Of a DNA stretch of 64,000 nt, positions 1-10,600 are shown piece after piece. A model generated the notes under the pieces. The model was not told the origin of the DNA, searched no databases, and saw nothing but the letters and a program-made list of their open reading frames with translations. The position numbers were made by a program, and so were the translations under genes. This DNA is from Platycnemis pennipes (lineage: Eukaryota; Arthropoda; Insecta; Odonata; Platycnemididae). Location: contig OW121848.1 of the NCBI GenBank assembly GCA_933228895.1, forward strand, positions 136,852,615 to 136,916,614. The letters are read 5' to 3'. Every line of letters starts with the position of its first letter. Position 1 is the stretch's first letter.

Positions 1-1640
1 TTTCCACTCGACTCTCCTTTCATTCCACTTTTTCATATGAGAGTATATAATTATTCTCTTTTGCTTCCGTCACCACTTGCTCTATGTATCTCGTACAAGG
101 TCTTTTTTGCCATTATTTCTCCTCATTTTTCCCCTCTACGACAACTTCGGGACAATCCGCCATATCTCTCTAGATGTGGCCGATAAGTTCGGTCCGCCTT
201 CTTTTAAATTTTTCAGCAGACTGCTTTTTTCCCAATCTCTTCTCAGAACTTCTTTGTTTGTCACTAGGTCGATCCCTTCAATCTTCATCATTCTTCTGTA
301 ACACCACATTTATGGCATTTATGGAATGCTTCCAGCCTGGATTTGTCTATTGCTGCTATCCTTCATGCCTCACTTTCAAAAAGACCAATGCTCAATATGA
401 AAGTGATGATAAAGTGATTCCTCATTTCCAAGCTTGCATTTCCAACTGTATGTAAAATCTTCCCCGGTTTAATACTTTCTTTGCCTGGGATATTCTACTG
501 ATTATTTCCTACTTGTTTCGTCAATTGATAGCTCTACGGCTTCCTGTGTAGCAATACTCTTTCAGCTCTTCGAACTCTTGTTTCGCAAATTTGATAGTGG
601 TACGGCTTCTTCTCTCCAATGCATAGCAATAACTTAGTTTTCTTTTATTAACCTTTAATTGCCATCTGGTACTCTATATTCTTTATTAAGTTCCATAGTT
701 ATTAGAGTTTTCTTCAAAACTCTTTCAATCCAGGACGATGACAACCTATGATGTATCACGATATAATCGGAAACTTGTAACAATATTTTTTCCCAGGTGG
801 ATATTCTATCTGAAGCCTTTTATTTTGACTCTCGGCTTTTTGATGGTTTTTTGATAATCATATTAAAAAGACGGAAAATTGTGAACAAATTAGTCTCACT
901 CCTTTCTTTATTCTTTCCTCTTCACTACTAGGTCAAAATTTAAATCACAGCCCCTTGGTTTTTATAAGAACTGCGGATAATTCTTCGGTCATAGCAGGGT
1001 ACTCCAATTCCTCTAAAAATTTCAAGCATTGTATTCCATTTCACGCTGCCGAAATCCTTCTCTAAATTCACAAATGAAATCATATTTAAAAAACATTTAG
1101 TTACACCTGACTGTTCTATGTAGCTTCATTTAGTAGTAGCATTTTAGCTATCAGTTGCATGCAACTAGCGCATGTTTGGTGATCTTCACAACCAGTCATA
1201 CACCTTTGCGGTAGCTTGTAAGGGTATTGCGTAGATGTAGATGCAACTAACTTCTGATTCTCTTCATTCACTTCTCAATGACCAGCCTAAGGGCCAAAAT
1301 AGCTTCTCATGTACCCTTGCTTTTCCTGAATCCAAGTATATCTTCTTTTAGGTACTCTTCAGCTTTTCGTTCCAATTTTCTATCGATGTTATTTGTCAAT
1401 ATCTTCAAGGAATGTGTTGTTGGGCTTGTAACCTCCCTAAAATGTACACTTTTCTCTTTCGGAAGAAGGATTATGATATTTTCTCGAAGTCTATCAGTAT
1501 CTCTCCTGTTAAGCGCGAGTCATAGATAGTTTTATTTCCTAGGGATAATGTCTCCTCCCTTGCGTTTTTAATTAGCCCGGTGGAAATGCCATCGATTCTC
1601 TAACATTTAACACTGAGTCTCACTGACCATCCGTTTCGAT
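1..1640 (-). mobile_element. LINE family B fragment, decayed, RT to C-terminus, cut by window start
   Basis: Read on the minus strand this is a degenerate copy of the family B LINE seen best at 23075-25790. The stretch near 180-340 aligns with the C-terminal segment (equivalent of RRMMKIKW, NEEVLRRVGEK, RRDNL). The stretch near 940-1030 aligns with the RT region around GVSYDDRR. The stretch near 1270-1600 lies upstream of that in the RT. Many stops and frameshifts break it, so it is a dead copy. The 3' end would lie only a few tens of bases left of base 1. A family C LINE 3' end has inserted into it at about 1100-1240. The short open frames here (77-301, 174-455, 1278-1529) are antisense chance frames, not genes. 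Confidence 0.75.
1100..1240 (+). mobile_element. LINE family C 3' end nested in family B LINE
   Basis: The segment carries the family C 3' terminal signature in plus orientation: CATGTTTGGTGATCTTCAC, then a degenerate CACACC / GGTAGCTTG stem-loop, then a GTAGATGTAGATG tail near 1225-1241. It interrupts an alignment of the surrounding minus-strand family B LINE, so it inserted later. The left boundary is uncertain because the 3' UTR has diverged. Confidence 0.6.
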
Positions 1641-2400
1641 TTTATTTTTCTCTTCGCTCGGTGGGTCTAAAAACAAAAAGTATTGAACGATTTTACACCA
1701 TTTTCGCTAGAGAACAGTTGAAACATAAACTGTTGTTGGGGTTCAAATGAATAGTGAGAGAATAGTTGAAACCCTTATAAGGGTATTGCCTTCTCTTCCG
1801 GATACACCCCTTGATTGATTAACGATATAATATGCAATTTGTAAGATGACTGTGCTGATAAGAGAAAGCGGGAAGAAAACGCCTAAGCCTTGGAGATTAC
1901 CAAAGGGAGACTCTTGATGAAACCGGGAGAGTTGGCAACCCTAGGGTTCACCACACAAGTCTTCTCACCCTTTCACAACATCACTATCATTTTACAACCC
2001 CCGCCCCACATATCGTCCGTCTCCTCAGGACCAGCGATGCATCAATCACTGCCGGCGTCTTTCCATTCGAATCCATTCTCTCCCTCTTTCAGAGCGAACG
2101 GCTTCCATCCCCGCCTCTCCTTTCCGCCCTCCCTCCGCGAAGTATTCCTAGTCCACTTTCCTTCCTTCTCACATCTACAGCATGCACTCACTCCATGACA
2201 TAGCCATCTTTGCTCAAAAATCTCGAGATGAACCACGTCGAAGAAAATAGTTCATGTTCCAATGTCACTTCTGTTCTTCGGCCATCAGGTTTGCTGAAGA
2301 TTGGCCTATTAAGAAATATACTGCTGGTGCGTACGTACGCCCCCTAAAGCCTTCTGTGCCTCAACTTGGTACGAAGCAGAATACTTGAGTTTTGACAGGT
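1640..2400. other. Spacer, no gene recognised; GC-richer patch at 1900-2240
   Basis: I see no recognisable gene or element here. The patch at about 1900-2240 is pyrimidine-rich and open in two overlapping frames on opposite strands (1890-2198 plus, 2042-2236 minus), which is expected by chance from the composition. Neither frame has a recognisable domain. Confidence 0.4.
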
Positions 2401-2520
2401 TGCCGCACCGTCTACCTTAGTGTCATACCTAAAACACACACATTGTTCCTTCCCGAGGTGGGATTCGAACCTTTGGATTTCTAGGCATGTACGCCACCAA
2501 CTTGACTACCACGACAATAT
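2400..2520 (-). mobile_element. tRNA-derived SINE, family 1
   Basis: On the minus strand 2455-2515 reads as a tRNA-like head: a box-A-like GTGGTAGTCAAGTTGGTGG followed about 35 nt later by a box-B-like GGTTCGAATCCCACC. The bases next to it (ACCTAAAAC... at 2428-2455) match the body of the copy at 19540-19675, so this is a repeat family rather than a functional tRNA gene. The acceptor ends do not pair. Pol III internal promoter boxes of this kind are standard in SINEs. Confidence 0.65.
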
Positions 2521-2630
2521 CTGTGCCTTAAAATCGCTTGAAATCAAATAATAATGGCTACTGAGGTTGTTGTTGTCATTTGGGAAGGTGATTGCCGACT
2601 AATATAATTTGCAAAATCAATCGTGAAGGG

Positions 2631-2674
2631 TCTTAAGGCTTTCAGAGGTAGGAAGACCTCTGAAAGCCTTAAGA
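2631..2674. repeat. Perfect 19-bp hairpin
   Basis: Arms 2631-2649 and 2656-2674 are exact reverse complements around a 6-base loop (AGGAAG). The right arm runs directly into the family B LINE fragment at 2674, so the hairpin marks the truncation point of that insertion. Confidence 0.9.
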
Positions 2675-2895
2675 AGATGGTGGGAAAAATTAATCGGCCA
2701 TATCTTGAGATATGATAGAAGACTTGAGGTGCAAATGAATATTAAAATAGGCAAAGGCTCGGGTGAAATATATAGAGCAAGTAGTGAAAGATGTGAAAGA
2801 GAAAAATTATTTGACTACGAAGAGATTTACTGATAGATGAAGCGAGTGGGGAGCTGCGTCATACTGATCTAAGTATTGTTGACTGATGACGATCA
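2674..2895 (+). mobile_element. LINE family B 3' end
   Basis: The plus strand aligns with the terminal 200 bases of family B: AAGAAGATGGGGAAA-like, TATTGAGATATG, TATAGAGCAAGTAGTGAAAG (the segment encoding YMEQVxKDVKE in better copies), and an ending CTGATGACGAT. The reading frame is broken. It is a 5'-truncated copy, as is usual for LINE insertions. Confidence 0.75.
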
Positions 2896-3842
2896 CATGT
2901 GTGCCTTAAATCCTGTGAACGCTTGAAGAAATAAATCCCCTCCAGCGAAAATGAGCAACATAGCAATATATCTCCTCCTGCTAGAATGAAATTAATTATC
3001 TCAACTACAATACTTCGACTAAAATAAGACATTTGACAACGAAAAGGACTTTCATCAAAAGCGCTTTTAATTCATTTTTAAGCGTCAAATAAGCTGTTTG
3101 CACTTCTATTTTTAAAACTGAATCAGTTGAAGTGACTCACCATCGAAATGATTAAAAACTCATAGCATTATAGGTAAGTTGGTGTGATAACTGATATAAG
3201 GGCAGCCAAAAAGAATCTTCTTTTTGGTTTTAAAGACTTTTAAGACGAAGAAAATGGTGAATAAAAATATTAATTTTCTTAGAAGAAAGCCGTTGGCTTC
3301 GCGGAAAAAACAAGAAAAATTCTTTGTTTTTCGAGTCTACTTCTTACATCCGGTCAACCTTAAGCTCTGAGGGTGGCACCAGAAAGAAACTCCCACACCT
3401 CTGAGAGTTTCCACTGATAAGGCACTCCTTCTCGTCTATCTCTTTTGTCTCACAAATTAGTACAGGTTTCCTAGATGCGAGATATTTTCCGAAAAAGGTG
3501 CTTGGATAAATGGATCCGATAAGGGTGAACAAGTAGCAAGCATGAATTAAGCAGAAACGATTACAAGTGATTGTAATCAGGAATTTGCCCTTGTCCTTTC
3601 TTGAACGAGGAGAAGACGGATGTGTTTAATAATGGCTGATAAATATCCTTTTAATTAAAAAAATTGAATTTTCCTACATTAAAGAGAATAATTTATTGCA
3701 ATCAATTTTGGAAATTAGCGTAAGAGAAGGCAGTGAAGGCTTGGAGTCCTGTACCTCCGATAACATTCAATTATATTCTCATGAGCTGATTATTTTATTA
3801 TAAGTATTCTACCGGTGAAGGTAGGTTTAAATGGACATTTAA
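2895..3842. other. AT-rich spacer, nothing recognised
   Basis: No coding region, RNA gene or repeat family was recognised. The open frame at 3344-3532 (minus, 62 aa) has no recognisable feature and I regard it as chance. Confidence 0.45.
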
Positions 3843-3862
3843 TTCTTCCCACCCCCTAAATT

Positions 3863-6862
3863 TCACACGATGTCCCTCTTCAGCCCCTCATACCTTCTGC
3901 CACCTATCATTCCATCCAAGCTACCCGTTCTTCTTCTCCCTCTTCCCCGCTTACCCAACGCTCTTCCCTCAATCACTTCCTTCAAAACACCATCCCCTTT
4001 TATTACCTTTTCCATCCACACCTTCTGCCTTCTCCTAATTTCATCTATCAAATTTCTTTCCTCTCCTACCAATTCTAGCACTTCATCGTTCGTCTTCCTT
4101 TCGACCCACTTTATTTTCTCCATTCTTCTCCACACCCACATTTCAAAAGCCCTAAGTCTGTTTTCATCTTCTTTTCGCAAAGCCCACGTTTCCGCCCCAT
4201 ATAGTGCAACGCTCCATATTAAACTTTTCACTAGTCTTTTCTTCACTTCCCTACTCAAGGCCCCTGTCATTAGCTCACGCCTACGAGTAAAGGCTTCTTT
4301 TGCCAATGCAATTCTCCTTCTCACTTCAATGCTGCTATACCCTTTTTCTTCCAGCACACTACCTAGATAGGTAAATTGCTCTACCTGCTCTAGCTTCTGA
4401 CCTCCCACTTTTATCTTTATGCTGGCTCTTTTTGTTCTCGAAAACCGCATTACTTTCGTTTTCTTCTGGTTTATCTTCATCCCGTATCTTTCGCACTGTC
4501 CCTGCAACGCATCCAGCATTTTTTGCAAGCCACGGGCAGACTGGCATACTAGCGCTTGGTCATCCGCAAACCTCACTGATTTTATCAATTTCCCCCCGAC
4601 CTTCACTCCAGCCTCCAGTTCATCCCAAGCCCTTCTCACCATTTCCTCCGAGTATATGTTGAAAAGTACGGGTGATAAAGGACAGCCCTGCCTAACTCCC
4701 CTCCCTATTGTTGCCCAATCCGATTCTCCATCTGCTACTCTCACTTGCGCCTTCTGCGCCATATATAAATTCCGAATCAGTCTCCTGTCTCTCCAGTCTA
4801 CTCCTATCTTCTGCAATATTTCCATTAACTTGTCCCACCTCACTCTGTCGAACGCCTTTTCGAAATCAACAAAGCACGCGAATACGTCCTGATTGTATTC
4901 TAGGTTCCTTTCCACTAGTATTCTCATCACTGCAATCGCATCCCGAGTGGCCCTCCCTTTCCGAAATCCAAACTGATCCTCGCCTAGGAATTCATTTGCT
5001 CTCTTTTCCATTCTCCTATTGATGATTCTAAGCACTACCTTTGCCGCATGAGAAATCAAACTTATCGTTCTATAGTCTTCACATTCCTTTGTCACCATCT
5101 TTTTCGGTATAGGTATCAGCACGGTTTTTACAAAATCCTCCGGCCAAGCCCCCTCCTCGTATATTTTACGAACAAGTTCATAAAATCTGTCCCTTCCTCC
5201 TTTTCCTAGGTTCTTCAGAAGCTCAGCTGGGATGCTATCAACCCCCACCGCTTTTCCTGCCTTCATTTCTCGCAGTGCCTTCTCTATCTCACTATCCAGT
5301 ATTCCGGGGCCCACGTCATCCTGATCTACGTCCTTTTCCTCTTCTATGTCCAAGTTGCTAGGCCTATTTTCGCTATCATACAGTTCCTCAACATATTCCC
5401 TCCAACGACGTTGGATCTCCTCTGGCTCCATTGCTAAATTTCCCTTTCTGTCTTTGATGCACGGGACCGTTTTCCATTTCTTATTTCCCGATAACATTCT
5501 AACCTTTGTGTACAGACTGCCTATTTCTCCTTCTCTCTGGAGTCTCTCCAGCTCCTCGCATTGCCGACTCCACCACTTTTCTCTTGCTCTCTTTGTATCT
5601 CTCCTAAGCCTGTTGTTAATCTCCTTATAACGCCTTTTGCCTAGCTCTGTATTTACATTTTTCCATTTCCTTCTTTCGTCTATCCTTTCCATCATTTCCG
5701 CTGTTACCCATGGTTTCTTGATCCTCCTAGTGTCTACTGTTCCTATTGTTTTCTCCGCTGCTTCTTTTATGCCCGTCTTTATCATTTCCCATCTTTCATC
5801 TATTGTTCCCCTTCCCTCCTCTTCCCTCATGCATCTATCCACAATCTCCTGGTATTCCCTCCTCTTCCCTCCAATCAGTGCTCCTACATCCCACCTTTTT
5901 ATTTTCCTTCCTACTTTCAACCTCTTTAGTCTCATCTCACATTTCATCACCACCAAGTTATGGTCGGAGTCGGCATCTGCACCTGGGAAACTATGCGAGT
6001 TCTTTACACTATTTCTGAATCTTTGCCTAATCATGATGTAGTCTAATTGGTACCTTCCAGTATCCCCCGGCATTTTCCACGTGTACCTACGCCTAGGGTG
6101 GTGTTTATACCACGTATTTGTAATCACTAAATTATTCCTCCTACAGAACTCCACTGCTTTCTCGCCCCGGTCATTCCTTACACCCAGACCATACTCCCCT
6201 ACTTCACTTCCGTCCCTCCCTTCCCCTACTACAGCGTTCCAATCTCCCATAACTATTAGGTTCTTCCTGCCCTTTACTTTCCCCATTACTTCTTCCAACT
6301 GGTCATATACTTCGTCAACTTCCTCTTCTCTATGCCCCCCTGTCGGCATGTAAACCTGTACTACGACTACATTTTCCGGCTTAGCTTTGATTTCGATGGC
6401 TAGTATTCTATCGCTTACCTGTTCCACATTCAACACCCTTTTTCCTAATGTTGCATTCAATACGACTGCTACTCCCCGCTGGCTCTCTTCCCCTCCACTG
6501 TATATAACCCTGTACTTTTCACTCCAGAAGTCCCCCTGGTCTCTCCATCTTACTTCGCTTAGTCCCAACAAATCGATCTTTCCCCTCTCCATTTCACGCT
6601 TAATGTTCTCTAGTTTTCCTGCCCTTAACATAGTCCTAACGTTCCATGTCCCGATCCTTAGCATTGCTGCTCTCTTCTCTGGTTTATTCTTCGCCGCCGC
6701 TGCTGTTGCCGCTGCTGCTGTCATTGTTTTCGTGCAAGGATTTCGTGAGATGACGACCGCAGAGTCCTTGCTTACCCTGCTGCCGGGCACGACACCCGTT
6801 CCACTAATTTGGTTCCGGGCCCCGTAGTTGCCAGGATTCAATTCTCTATTGTTCAAGTCCAT
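3863..6862 (-). CDS. Endonuclease/reverse transcriptase polyprotein of LINE family A
   Basis: The 999-aa protein would nick genomic DNA and copy its own RNA at the nick (target-primed reverse transcription). Residues 1-66 form a low-complexity leader with an alanine run (49-57) encoded by a GCN repeat. Residues 68-310 are an APE-type endonuclease: GTWNVRT (N74), SEVRW (E103), MGDWNA (D207, N209), LDYIM (D274) and SDHN (299-302, catalytic H301) are all present. Residues about 535-810 are the reverse transcriptase: GVDSIPAELLK, DYRTISL, QFGFRKGRAT, FVDFEKAFD (D666), GVRQGCPLSP and FADD (765-768, D767/D768). Residues 830-999 are the C-terminal domain (YLGS, ALYGAETWALR, FEMWVWRRMEKIKW) ending in a basic tract. 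No RNase H is seen. All catalytic residues are kept, so it could encode an active enzyme. Database tools often label such proteins craniofacial development protein 2-like, which is a misnomer. The start is the first Met of the open frame; the Met at 67 is a possible alternative. Several long plus-strand frames here (3870-6827) are antisense shadows. Confidence 0.93.
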   Translation of the reverse strand: MDLNNRELNPGNYGARNQISGTGVVPGSRVSKDSAVVISRNPCTKTMTAAAATAAAAKNKPEKRAAMLRIGTWNVRTMLRAGKLENIKREMERGKIDLLGLSEVRWRDQGDFWSEKYRVIYSGGEESQRGVAVVLNATLGKRVLNVEQVSDRILAIEIKAKPENVVVVQVYMPTGGHREEEVDEVYDQLEEVMGKVKGRKNLIVMGDWNAVVGEGRDGSEVGEYGLGVRNDRGEKAVEFCRRNNLVITNTWYKHHPRRRYTWKMPGDTGRYQLDYIMIRQRFRNSVKNSHSFPGADADSDHNLVVMKCEMRLKRLKVGRKIKRWDVGALIGGKRREYQEIVDRCMREEEGRGTIDERWEMIKTGIKEAAEKTIGTVDTRRIKKPWVTAEMMERIDERRKWKNVNTELGKRRYKEINNRLRRDTKRAREKWWSRQCEELERLQREGEIGSLYTKVRMLSGNKKWKTVPCIKDRKGNLAMEPEEIQRRWREYVEELYDSENRPSNLDIEEEKDVDQDDVGPGILDSEIEKALREMKAGKAVGVDSIPAELLKNLGKGGRDRFYELVRKIYEEGAWPEDFVKTVLIPIPKKMVTKECEDYRTISLISHAAKVVLRIINRRMEKRANEFLGEDQFGFRKGRATRDAIAVMRILVERNLEYNQDVFACFVDFEKAFDRVRWDKLMEILQKIGVDWRDRRLIRNLYMAQKAQVRVADGESDWATIGRGVRQGCPLSPVLFNIYSEEMVRRAWDELEAGVKVGGKLIKSVRFADDQALVCQSARGLQKMLDALQGQCERYGMKINQKKTKVMRFSRTKRASIKIKVGGQKLEQVEQFTYLGSVLEEKGYSSIEVRRRIALAKEAFTRRRELMTGALSREVKKRLVKSLIWSVALYGAETWALRKEDENRLRAFEMWVWRRMEKIKWVERKTNDEVLELVGEERNLIDEIRRRQKVWMEKVIKGDGVLKEVIEGRALGKRGRGRRRTGSLDGMIGGRRYEGLKRDIV

Positions 6863-7219
6863 TGTGATCTTGGGAGGGTTTAATTGAGGTGGTTTCCCGT
6901 TGCCTGCCTCAATAGTGTTTTTAACGTGACACCATCACTTGTTAGGCCGCCCCACTGGGGTCAGACGCCTTCTCACAGCCGCCTCACTGAGGAACAGACG
7001 CTGCGAGTACGGTACGTGGACTACCTTTCGTCAGGCTCCTACCCTTCAACCTGTCTGGCATGGGTGACCCTACCAGGAGCAATATTAGTTACTCCCGCCA
7101 GTGTAGCTCTAGGGGTCACGGGAACACGCAAGCCCCAATCCCACCACGACAAGGCGTAGTCCATGGGGAAGGGCATGAGCTGATACCATCAGTAAATTAA
7201 TGATGACTTGAAACAGACA
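6863..7219 (-). other. 5' leader of LINE family A
   Basis: This GC-richer block directly precedes the ORF start in the minus orientation and contrasts with the AT-rich sequence beyond about 7200. It is probably the 5' UTR and internal promoter of the element. No clear core-promoter motif could be assigned. The frame at 6884-7159 (plus) is antisense. Confidence 0.6.
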
Positions 7220-8430
7220 GACACTTAACAAAGCGATAACTAAAATATCCTCAATTGATTGCACGTATTTTTAAACCAGCTATAGTGATAATTTCCTTCC
7301 AGCCTCTCCCGCAAGATTTTTCGTTTATTTTGCCCTCATTAAAAAAAGGTGTTGATCAACCATAAATGTTTCCTTCTCTACCGGCCACTTTCAAACATAA
7401 GTTCTGTTCAGATACGCTTTACGCTCTAAAATCCTCTTTAGTCTATATCTTCAGCATATCTGGCAAATTTCAGAATCAGAAATAGTACGTAAGTATGTCA
7501 TGAATACAATAGTGAGCTTATTTATTATTTCATATTGCTTTTCAATTTTGTATTATTATTCACGACCTTAAATGAACTATAATGTGCAATGTAGCCTAAA
7601 CTTTTGGCTTCATTGGTACTTGTTAAAACTGTAAATGATATTTGCCGATCGATGCGGGCAATAAAACGACAGTAATAAGTTACATCGTTTGAGTCGCACA
7701 ATTACAAAATTCCAATGGAAATTTTACGCCGAAAAAAATATTTCACTTGGGCAAAAAATCCATGACTCATTCTTTTAATAATTACACCTTAGAGCTGGAA
7801 TTTTCAACTCGCGTATAATGTACATCAATTATGGTTATATCCAGTTAATCATTCCTGGAGGAAACCAAATAGCATGATAAGATCAAAATAGCGATAAAAT
7901 TACTCCTCTTGTTACCTTCCAGTACAAAAACGGTAAAAAATATTGAAGTAAGGACGCATTCAAAAAAAAAAGAGGACTGGTTTTGGTGATTACGAATAAT
8001 ATTTACAAGACTTTACAAGAGCCACCCTGAGTTGACTTATTCATCAACAATACTTAACTCCACATCCTCCACGGAATCTGATGAGCTTCAAATTTTCACG
8101 AGACAACTTTCCAGAGCTCCCGGATTTTTTAGCTATCAAGCCTCGTGTTCCTTGGAAAGGAAGCAAGCGAGATAAAGGTAATAGTAAAAAAAAAGCGTTC
8201 CTTGATTGGTTCCTTCAGGCAGAACATACTGTCTAGGGGATACTACTGTCAGTAACGACACGACTTTCTGATTCAGGAGCATTTATTCAGCAATATTAAT
8301 CCTAAGATTCCAATCACTGTTACACTTGAAAGAGGTACAAAATGCAAATTCGAGAGTAAAAATAAATGAGAAATTCGCATTTTAATTTCACTCCTACTTT
8401 ACGGATGTTACTGTTTAAATTTAAAGCATG
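7220..8430. other. AT-rich spacer, nothing recognised
   Basis: No coding potential, RNA gene or repeat family is apparent. Short A-runs occur near 7960 and 8190. Confidence 0.45.
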
Positions 8431-8515
8431 CATGATTATTATTCACTTACTGCCACACACCCTCGTGGTGATTTGCAGGTTAATGTGTGAGTGGACATAA
8501 GAATGTCAACGGTAT
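8430..8515 (+). mobile_element. LINE family C 3'-end remnant
   Basis: ACTGCCACACACCCTCGTGG followed by TGATTTGCAGGTTAATGTG is the family C terminal stem-loop in plus orientation. The GTAGAT tail has been lost or mutated. Only the last ~60 bases of the element are recognisable. Confidence 0.5.
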
Positions 8516-9400
8516 TGAAAATTTAAATCCTATGATTAATTTACATATATGTCAGAAATTATTCTTCGTAGTGATCATTCCCGTTAGATCAATGGCGCCC
8601 GACTAAACTGCCAGCTATGGAATGCTGAAACCGCCAGCTACAAGCCTATTTTCCCACAAAATGGCATTGATTTGTCATCTGCCCAAAAACTATGACGCGC
8701 TGATGCCAAATTTCGTTTATATTGTATTTAATGGAAAAAAATAGTTTCAAATGCGAGTTAAAAAAAACACTCTTAAAGTTGTTTTTCATGAGCTTTTCCC
8801 TACAGCTCTACCGTTATAATGATTCAGAAATTGTGATATCAAATGCGTTTAAAAATGAGGTGATTAAAATTGGATGAATTTTACACCAACAAAAGAAGGA
8901 AACATTTTTTCTATAAGCACCACCAATGAGGAAAAATTAAACTACTTTCAATTTATGAATCATCATTTTTAAATTTGCTATTAAACCACATGGAAAATTA
9001 TTGAAAAGAAAACCTAACTTTGTACTTCCACATAAATCCACATGTACATACAAAGTTAAGTTTTCTTTTCAATCATGAATCGGTTCCATAAAGTTACGCC
9101 TGAAACCACCAGTGACATGGGAAATAAATAAACGGTACGTTCACTTATCCAGTGTCTGGTTTTTCAAGTCTTCCACTTGTTACAGTGACCTTACATTTTT
9201 TATTGAAATAATTTATAATTTTTCGTGGTTATGAGGAGGAAATAAAAGGAAGAAAAATAATAGGCTAATTTGGATGGAGCTAAGAGAAGTAAGAAAAGAG
9301 CTGAACTTATGTGTAAAAACTTTTCGAAACATGAAAATGCGGTAAAAGGAGCCATGCGAATCTACCCAGATCAGTAGGACCTCATTAAACTAATCCAAAT
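8515..9400. other. AT-rich spacer with one hairpin
   Basis: Apart from the inverted repeat at 9000-9073 nothing is recognised. Confidence 0.45.
9000..9073. repeat. 25-bp inverted repeat, one mismatch
   Basis: Arms 9000-9024 and 9049-9073 are complementary at 24 of 25 positions around a 24-base spacer. No target duplication or transposon terminus was recognised, so it could be a small foldback element or a local inverted duplication. Confidence 0.85.
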
Positions 9401-10490
9401 GGAACGGTAATGTATTGTGTTTAATGGTATTGCATTCCTGGCGAGGAGTCATCTGCCGCTACAATTGCTTGGTGCCCTTGTGCATGCAGAATTGGCGGTG
9501 GTTACCGTCTCTGGATGAACGGAGTATCCCCGAAGCGGCGTTAGAGAGAAAAGAAAGAGAGGAGACTGGCAGTCGATCGCTCCGCAAATCCATCGAATGT
9601 GACCCTCCCCACCCGAGGAAACTGGGAACAAGCCGGGTGGAAAGTTTCGACGGGTGGAGTGGTTGGGAGCTCATCAATCATTAAACGATCAAAAGTAAGG
9701 CACTCAATAGCAGAGCGGTGGGGATTAATGAATGAGTTATTGATCGCTCCTCGGAGCGGGATAAAGCTGTACCCAAAATAAGGATATTAGGATTTGAATT
9801 GGCGATTTCGGGCCGGCCTACGTGAGTAGACGATAATATCAGCGATTCCGTCGGGATTACAAATTTGAAACGTCGGCCGTACTTAGAACTACACATTAAA
9901 GGACCCGTGCGTTGCAGCAGGATTTTGTAAAATTTATGAGGCTGGGTTATTACAGAAAATGACGTTGCTAGTTGCTTGAAAACGCAGCAAAATTCATGCA
10001 TGGTATTCGCAGTCGTCTAAGAACATAAATGCTTTACGCCAATAAAGTTTTTCTGCATTTTTTATGCGTTAATCGATCACATGAGTTAGGAGGAGAAACT
10101 AAAATATCTGTTTATGATAGTTTAACTATCCAATGCATTTAACCGCTTTTGAAGTAAAATCGCCTTTCCAGACAACACAAATTTCTAAAAGCCACCACTA
10201 AGGTGTGTTTCAGGAGGTGATTCCAATAAGAAGATTATCAGTGCAGATAAGTTCTTCGTATTTTGTGCCTCCAAAAATTATCGTACCGCATTTTTATCCC
10301 GAGCTAGCTATTATATGCCGAACATTGGTTTTTGAATAGACATCATACCGGGTTTTATACCCCAACTCCGAAACCCAGAGAAATTTTGTCACTGCGAAAA
10401 CTTAATATTTATGGCTCATACATTTTTAGACCATTGCCATTTTAATACAGACTGATCAAGGAAAAATGAACTTTTACATGGTGGAAAAGG
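9400..10490. other. Spacer; GC-richer patch 9430-9870, no gene assigned
   Basis: The first 450 bases are richer in G+C and open on both strands (for example 9415-9684 plus, 9681-10001 minus). No protein domain is recognisable in any frame. The remainder is AT-rich and featureless. Confidence 0.35.
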
Positions 10491-10494
10491 GAAC

Positions 10495-10600
10495 AAGTCA
10501 TACAAATTTCACTAGTGAGGTATTTATTTACGTCCCAGATTTCGACAGTTTATGTCATCTTCAGGTGTCATGTATGTTCAGTCATATGCCATGTCATCTT
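10495..10600 (-). mobile_element. Hammerhead-like CTGAAGA/GAAA motif, dispersed repeat
   Basis: On the minus strand CTGAAGA (10558-10564) is followed by one base, a 4-bp helix GACA/TGTC (10553-10556 with 10544-10547) around a 5-base loop, and GAAA (10540-10543). Downstream is an AT-rich AAATAAATA stretch. The same arrangement recurs at 13213-13245 (minus), 46673-46710 (plus) and 62601-62630 (plus). It resembles the hammerhead ribozyme core known from Penelope-like and other small retroelements, but has one extra base before the helix. Confidence 0.45.

Larger units (their letters stand above)
3843..7219 (-). mobile_element. LINE family A, apparently full-length, RTE/BovB-like
   Basis: A complete-looking non-LTR retrotransposon on the minus strand: a 5' leader (about 7219-6863), one intact 999-codon ORF (6862-3863) and a very short 3' UTR (about 20 bases, ending GGGGGTGGGAAG). 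No poly(A) tail is visible. A possible 9-base target duplication with one mismatch is GACATTTAA at 3834-3842 versus GACACTTAA at 7220-7228 (plus strand). This is weak and the ends are therefore approximate. The intact ORF suggests this copy inserted recently compared with the decayed LINEs elsewhere in the window. A related C-terminal fragment lies at 52255-52690. Confidence 0.8.

Noticed and set aside
3870..6827. Long plus-strand open frames (for example 3870-4370, 4419-4892, 5637-6041, 6387-6827)
   Set aside because: They are antisense to the intact LINE ORF and read as serine/phenylalanine/leucine-rich chance frames.
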